Assembly: GCA_020636215.1 (NCBI GenBank)
Contig: JACJYG010000006.1
Span: 496,001-560,000, forward strand
DNA length: 64,000 nucleotides
Direction of reading: 5' to 3'
DNA from: Lewinellaceae bacterium
GTDB taxonomy: Bacteria > Bacteroidota > Bacteroidia > Chitinophagales > Saprospiraceae
Below, one piece after another: positions 60,734-64,000 of the stretch. Made by a program: the position numbers and the translations under genes. Within the stretch, counting starts at the first letter, position 1, and each line of letters opens with the position of its first letter. The notes beneath the pieces are model-generated. The model was not told the origin of the DNA, searched no databases, and was given only the letters and a program-made list of their open reading frames with translations.

Positions 60734-62008
60734 ATGGCATTCAGGATATTGTACAAGACCTTATTTGAGGTACACCTGCTGAGTGATTACCTGCTTCCTG
60801 ATCCGGACGCATTTTATACTTTGTCGACTGGTGAGGATGAGGCACAGCAATTGGGGGAATTGCTCAGCCAGCGTTATAATATTCTTGATTTTTTTTCCAT
60901 TGAACCGGCGGCTGGCTGCCAAAAGCTGCTTCAGGGGCACCATATGGTTTTCCGAACAACCCCCTTTGGTTTTCTGGTAGCGATCAAGGTGAAGGAGCGT
61001 TCTGATGGTGCTTCCGTCGTTTTTGAACCGGAAATTCCGCCTTCACCAAGCCTGCGCCTGGCATTTCGCCTGCGGCTGAAGGAAACAGGCTTTATGAACT
61101 TTTCTAATATAAGAGTACGCCCCAATGTGCCGGCGAAATTTTATTTCAGCAATATCGATCCGGCGGGGAGATTGGCATACCCCTATTTATCCCTTCCTTA
61201 TCCTGCCTACATGGCCGGCCGTCAGTATGAAATGGGAGAATGGGTGGAAGATGGAGGGAGCATTTATCAGGCCCTCATCAATGTCGGATCTGGTGTCGCC
61301 CCTGGCGATCCAGCCTGGACTGCTTTTGACTCGTCAGTGCGGTATGCCAGTTACAGCGACCAGCGTTTGCTTCCCTTAAAGTTTTTATATGCCTTCACTT
61401 ATGAGCCTTCAACTCCGATCTATAGTGCTGATTTTGAATTGCTGGGAAGCACCGATACCGGTGTCGGCCCAATTAATGCCGGTGGCACAGGCGAAGGCCC
61501 GTTTACTTCCTTCCCATTAGATTTTTCGGAGGAAGCAGCCGGAACTTATACCTTGAAGGTGAGTAGCCCGGAAGGCTATTCCGACCAAAAAGAAATTTTG
61601 CTTGGCCTGGAGCAGGAAAGCCGATTCGATTTCGGGCTCATCGAAATCGGACCCGGCCTGGGGGATTTCAGGTTGCTGGAAAGTAGTGGTGAACTGCGCT
61701 CGGCGGCTGGTCAGCCAAGCCCTCCTGCCTTTAGGATAGCGTTCCGCAACAGAGCCACGTACTGGCAGTACCTGATGCATGTGGGTGAAAACCTCAACCG
61801 GGTCAACGATAGTAATTTTCAAACATTTCCGGCAGAGCGGTATATCGTAACCAAGAATCCAATCCTGTTAAAAAAATCCGGCCAGGAGATGTCCGTCCGG
61901 AATTCTGACAACGTCGAAATCCCGCTCCCCAGCCCGGCTGGTTTGAAGATAAAACCGAAAGGAGATAGGATTTATTCCGAGATCCTGTTACCCAGGGTCA
62001 ACTTATAA
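60734..62008 (+). CDS. Injection-system locus protein with a carbohydrate-binding-like insert, unknown function
   Basis: A 424-residue protein starting 4 bp after the DUF4255 stop. The N-terminal 115 residues (FRILYKTLFEVHLLSDYL ... FFSIEPAAGCQKLL) are not recognised. Residues about 161-200 (Y165-EMGEWV, GGSIYQAL, GVAPGDPAW195) have the Y-x-x-G-x-x-V ... Y-x-A-L ... P-x-x-x-x-W pattern of CBM5/12-like chitin-binding modules, also seen in phage tail proteins. The rest is beta-rich, with a Thr/Gly-rich linker (STDTGVGPINAGGTGEGPF) and a C-terminal region ending IYSEILLPRVNL. No signal peptide. It is placed between cap and sheath genes, so it should belong to the particle or its loading. Confidence 0.7.
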   Translation: MAFRILYKTLFEVHLLSDYLLPDPDAFYTLSTGEDEAQQLGELLSQRYNILDFFSIEPAAGCQKLLQGHHMVFRTTPFGFLVAIKVKERSDGASVVFEPEIPPSPSLRLAFRLRLKETGFMNFSNIRVRPNVPAKFYFSNIDPAGRLAYPYLSLPYPAYMAGRQYEMGEWVEDGGSIYQALINVGSGVAPGDPAWTAFDSSVRYASYSDQRLLPLKFLYAFTYEPSTPIYSADFELLGSTDTGVGPINAGGTGEGPFTSFPLDFSEEAAGTYTLKVSSPEGYSDQKEILLGLEQESRFDFGLIEIGPGLGDFRLLESSGELRSAAGQPSPPAFRIAFRNRATYWQYLMHVGENLNRVNDSNFQTFPAERYIVTKNPILLKKSGQEMSVRNSDNVEIPLPSPAGLKIKPKGDRIYSEILLPRVNL

Positions 62009-62070
62009 CCGGCTCAAAAAGGGCTGATAAACATTGATTACCATTACTTAACCGTTAAAAATCCACCAGT

Positions 62071-63510
62071 ATGGCAATTCAACCGAAAACTCCTGGTGTC
62101 TACATTGAGGAAATACGGAAATTTCCACCTTCCGTGGCAGGAGTCGAAACCGCTATTCCGGCTTTCATCGGGTATACCATGAAAGCCAGGGAAAAGGAGG
62201 AGGATGACCTTCACCTTGTTCCTAAAAGGATCGTTTCTTTGCTGGAGTATGAATTCTTCTTTGGCACCGCTGCTCCGGAGGCGATCACTGTGACGATTGA
62301 AGACAAAACCGATGGTAAGGGCAATGTACTCGACCGCAAGGTCAACGGGGCGGTTAGTGCCCCTTCTCCTCACAATATGTACTATGCCATGCAGGCTTAT
62401 TTTGCCAATGGTGGAGGGCCTTGTTATGTTGTTTCCGCTGACCTCATTGATAACGAACCCGCCTCAGTCACAAAGTCGAAACTCGATGCCGGCCTGAAAG
62501 CCATTGAGAAGGAAGATGAGATAACCCTCATCGTCTTTCCGGAGGCTATCCATCTGGATAATTCCAACTATGCAGAACTGATGTACGCGGCCCTCCAAAT
62601 GTGCGGTAAACTTCAGGATCGGTTCACCGTAATGGACCTCCCCATTCCCGACGGCACGGGAACCGATATACGGACGGCGTCCGACGATTTCCGGGATATG
62701 AGCCTGCCTTTTGACAATTTGAAGTATGGCGCCTGCTATGCTCCTCTCCTGGAGACCACGTTTGATTACGTTTTTACCAACGACTCGGTTACCGTCGTCC
62801 AAATCGTGGATGAAAATGCTGCGGATACAGGAGGAAAGTCTTTAGCAGAGCTGAAACCTGCTGATTCCGATCCTGGCAGCGGCGATCTGATCCTCTACAA
62901 CGTGGCGCTCTCGGCCATTGACCGGATACCGGTCGTACTTCCGCCCAGCCCGCTGGTAGTTGGCCAGTATGCTTTTGTGGACAATACCCGTGGCGTATGG
63001 AAAGCCCCGGCCAATGTGGCCTTAACGGGAGTAGTCCGCCCCACTATCAAAATAACCAATCAGGAGCAGGACCAACTCAATGTCCATTCCACCGGTAAAT
63101 CCATTAATGCCATCCGTGCCTTTACCGGCAAAGGTATCCTCATCTGGGGCGCCCGCACCCTGGCTGGTAACGACAATGAGTGGCGCTACGTCAGCGTACG
63201 CCGGTATTTCAACTTTGCCGAGGAATCCATTAAGAAGGCTTCCGAGCAATTTGTCTTTGAACCCAACGACGCGAATACCTGGTCGCAGGTCAGGGCAATG
63301 ATTGAGAATTTCCTCATCCTGCAATGGCGGGCCGGCGCTTTGGCCGGGGCCAAACCGGCCGACGCCTTCTTCGTCAATGTCGGCCTGGGAACGACGATGA
63401 CCGCATTGGATATCCTCGAAGGGCGTATGAATGTCGAGATCGGGCTGGCCGTTGTTCGCCCGGCTGAATTCATCATCCTTAAGTTCTCCCATAAAATGCA
63501 GGTATCCTGA
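62071..63510 (+). CDS. Contractile injection system sheath protein
   Basis: A 479-residue phage-tail-sheath-family protein. It starts IQPKTPGVYIEEIRKFPPSVAGVETAIPAFIGYT, the usual N-terminal arm and domain of eCIS/T6SS-like sheaths, and ends EGRMNVEIGLAVVRPAEFIILKFSHKMQVS, the conserved C-terminal domain. The middle contains ALQMCGKLQDRFTVMDLPIP and GKGILIWGARTLAGNDNEWRYVSVRRYFNFAEESIKKASEQFVFEPND, the most conserved part of the family. The sheath contracts to drive the inner tube through a target membrane. Complete, with no disruption; 62 bp after the preceding gene. Confidence 0.95.
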   Translation: MAIQPKTPGVYIEEIRKFPPSVAGVETAIPAFIGYTMKAREKEEDDLHLVPKRIVSLLEYEFFFGTAAPEAITVTIEDKTDGKGNVLDRKVNGAVSAPSPHNMYYAMQAYFANGGGPCYVVSADLIDNEPASVTKSKLDAGLKAIEKEDEITLIVFPEAIHLDNSNYAELMYAALQMCGKLQDRFTVMDLPIPDGTGTDIRTASDDFRDMSLPFDNLKYGACYAPLLETTFDYVFTNDSVTVVQIVDENAADTGGKSLAELKPADSDPGSGDLILYNVALSAIDRIPVVLPPSPLVVGQYAFVDNTRGVWKAPANVALTGVVRPTIKITNQEQDQLNVHSTGKSINAIRAFTGKGILIWGARTLAGNDNEWRYVSVRRYFNFAEESIKKASEQFVFEPNDANTWSQVRAMIENFLILQWRAGALAGAKPADAFFVNVGLGTTMTALDILEGRMNVEIGLAVVRPAEFIILKFSHKMQVS

Positions 63511-63549
63511 TGGGTGCTTTTTCTTTCAAATCAAAAAAAACATTGAATC

Positions 63550-63987
63550 ATGGCTGAATATCCGATGCCAAAATTTCACTTCCAGGTCCAGTGGGGCAGC
63601 GAGTTCTCCATAGGATTCTCCGAGATATCCGGCTTGGATGTTGAATCGGAAATCATTGAGTACCGGGATGGGTCGAGCAAGGAATACTCCAAGGTCAAAA
63701 TGCCCGGTATGCAGAAGTACAGCAATATTACCCTGAAACGGGGTACGTTCAGGGGGAATAACGAGTTCTTCAAGTGGTGGAATACGGTCAAGCTCAATAC
63801 CATCGAGCGTCGGGATATCACTATCCAGCTGCTCAACGAAGAACATGAACCGGTAGTTACCTGGCAGGTCAAAAACGCCTGGCCGACCAAGGTCCAATCC
63901 ACCGACCTGAAGTCGGATGGCAATGAAGTTGCGATTGAAACGATGGAGCTGGTGCACGAAGGGCTTGAAATTAAAAATGGTGATTGA
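63550..63987 (+). CDS. Contractile injection system inner tube protein
   Basis: A 145-residue T4 gp19-like tube protein: PKFHFQVQWGSEFSIGFSEISGLDVESEIIEYRDGSS, GMQKYSNITLKRGTFRGNNEFFKWWNTV and WQVKNAWPTKVQSTDLKSDGNEVAIETMELVHEGL are the standard motifs of eCIS and T6SS-like tube subunits. Hexamers stack into the tube inside the sheath. It follows the sheath gene by 39 bp. Confidence 0.95.
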   Translation: MAEYPMPKFHFQVQWGSEFSIGFSEISGLDVESEIIEYRDGSSKEYSKVKMPGMQKYSNITLKRGTFRGNNEFFKWWNTVKLNTIERRDITIQLLNEEHEPVVTWQVKNAWPTKVQSTDLKSDGNEVAIETMELVHEGLEIKNGD

Positions 63988-63989
63988 TT

Positions 63990-64000
63990 ATGCCGACGGA
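63990..64000 (+). CDS. Start of the next injection-system gene (cut by the window)
   Basis: An ATG at 63990 begins a frame ATG CCG ACG, two bases after the tube stop codon. Only the first codons (MPT) are present. In related loci a second tube protein or baseplate gene follows here; which one cannot be told from the first codons. Confidence 0.4.

Noticed and set aside
60112..64000. Prophage rather than injection system
   Set aside because: DUF4255 next to sheath and tube is typical of eCIS, and no integrase, terminase or capsid gene is seen in the window. The downstream sequence is missing, so the rejection is provisional.

Overview
The window looks like a chromosomal segment of a marine or activated-sludge type Bacteroidota, most likely in or near Saprospiria (Lewinella/Haliscomenobacter-like). 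The reasons are type A gliding/type IX secretion (T9SS) C-terminal sorting domains, many Bacteroidota-only families (DUF4954, DUF3098, DUF3108-like), the ftsX-DUF3098-uppP-truB gene order, and -7 promoter boxes of the TAnnTTTG type just upstream of many genes. No organism name can be read directly from the sequence.

Layout. 1-10.6 kb: exported hydrolases and lipoproteins (serine hydrolase, two M28 peptidases, a GH29 fucosidase with a PA14 domain), a DUF4954 hexapeptide protein, and two repeat-rich gaps. 10.7-18.5 kb: housekeeping genes (leuS, then ftsX-DUF3098-uppP and truB). 18.6-28.4 kb: a sortilin/BNR-repeat T9SS protein, a methyltransferase, a large unknown exported protein, a glycosyltransferase-gmhA-gmhB cluster for heptose-containing glycans, and a SPOR/LysM protein. 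28.6-31.1 kb (minus strand): histidine kinase, response regulator and CBS protein. 31.2-41.4 kb: a membrane protein with nuclease-fold motifs, a GH9 cellulase, an unknown exported protein, a MauG-type dihaem peroxidase, an SDR, OsmC and an OFA-family transporter. 41.6-44.6 kb: a methionine operon, metY-metX, behind a SAM-I riboswitch and a short cysteine-rich leader peptide ORF. 44.7-48.4 kb: 1-Cys peroxiredoxin, sterol-desaturase-like protein and D-aminoacylase. 48.4-54.6 kb: one 2066-residue protein joining a CHAT protease, a STAND-type ATPase, a beta-propeller-like region and a multi-pass membrane region. 54.8-59.4 kb: VOC protein, PPK2, MgtC/DUF4010 protein, D-2-hydroxyacid dehydrogenase and a small unknown protein. 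60.1 kb to the end: the start of a contractile injection system operon (DUF4255 cap protein, an unknown protein with a carbohydrate-binding-like insert, sheath, inner tube) that runs off the window.

Three things stand out. (1) The giant CHAT-STAND-membrane protein has the make-up of a sensor coupled to a caspase-like protease, and stands alone. (2) metYX appears to be controlled twice, by SAM through a riboswitch and by cysteine supply through a leader peptide in which six of the last ten residues are Cys. (3) Several intergenic gaps hold related repeats built around the core GCCGGGTAAA, two of them mixed with 9-bp minisatellites, and one pair having conserved ends and an unrelated middle, as a small non-autonomous mobile element would.
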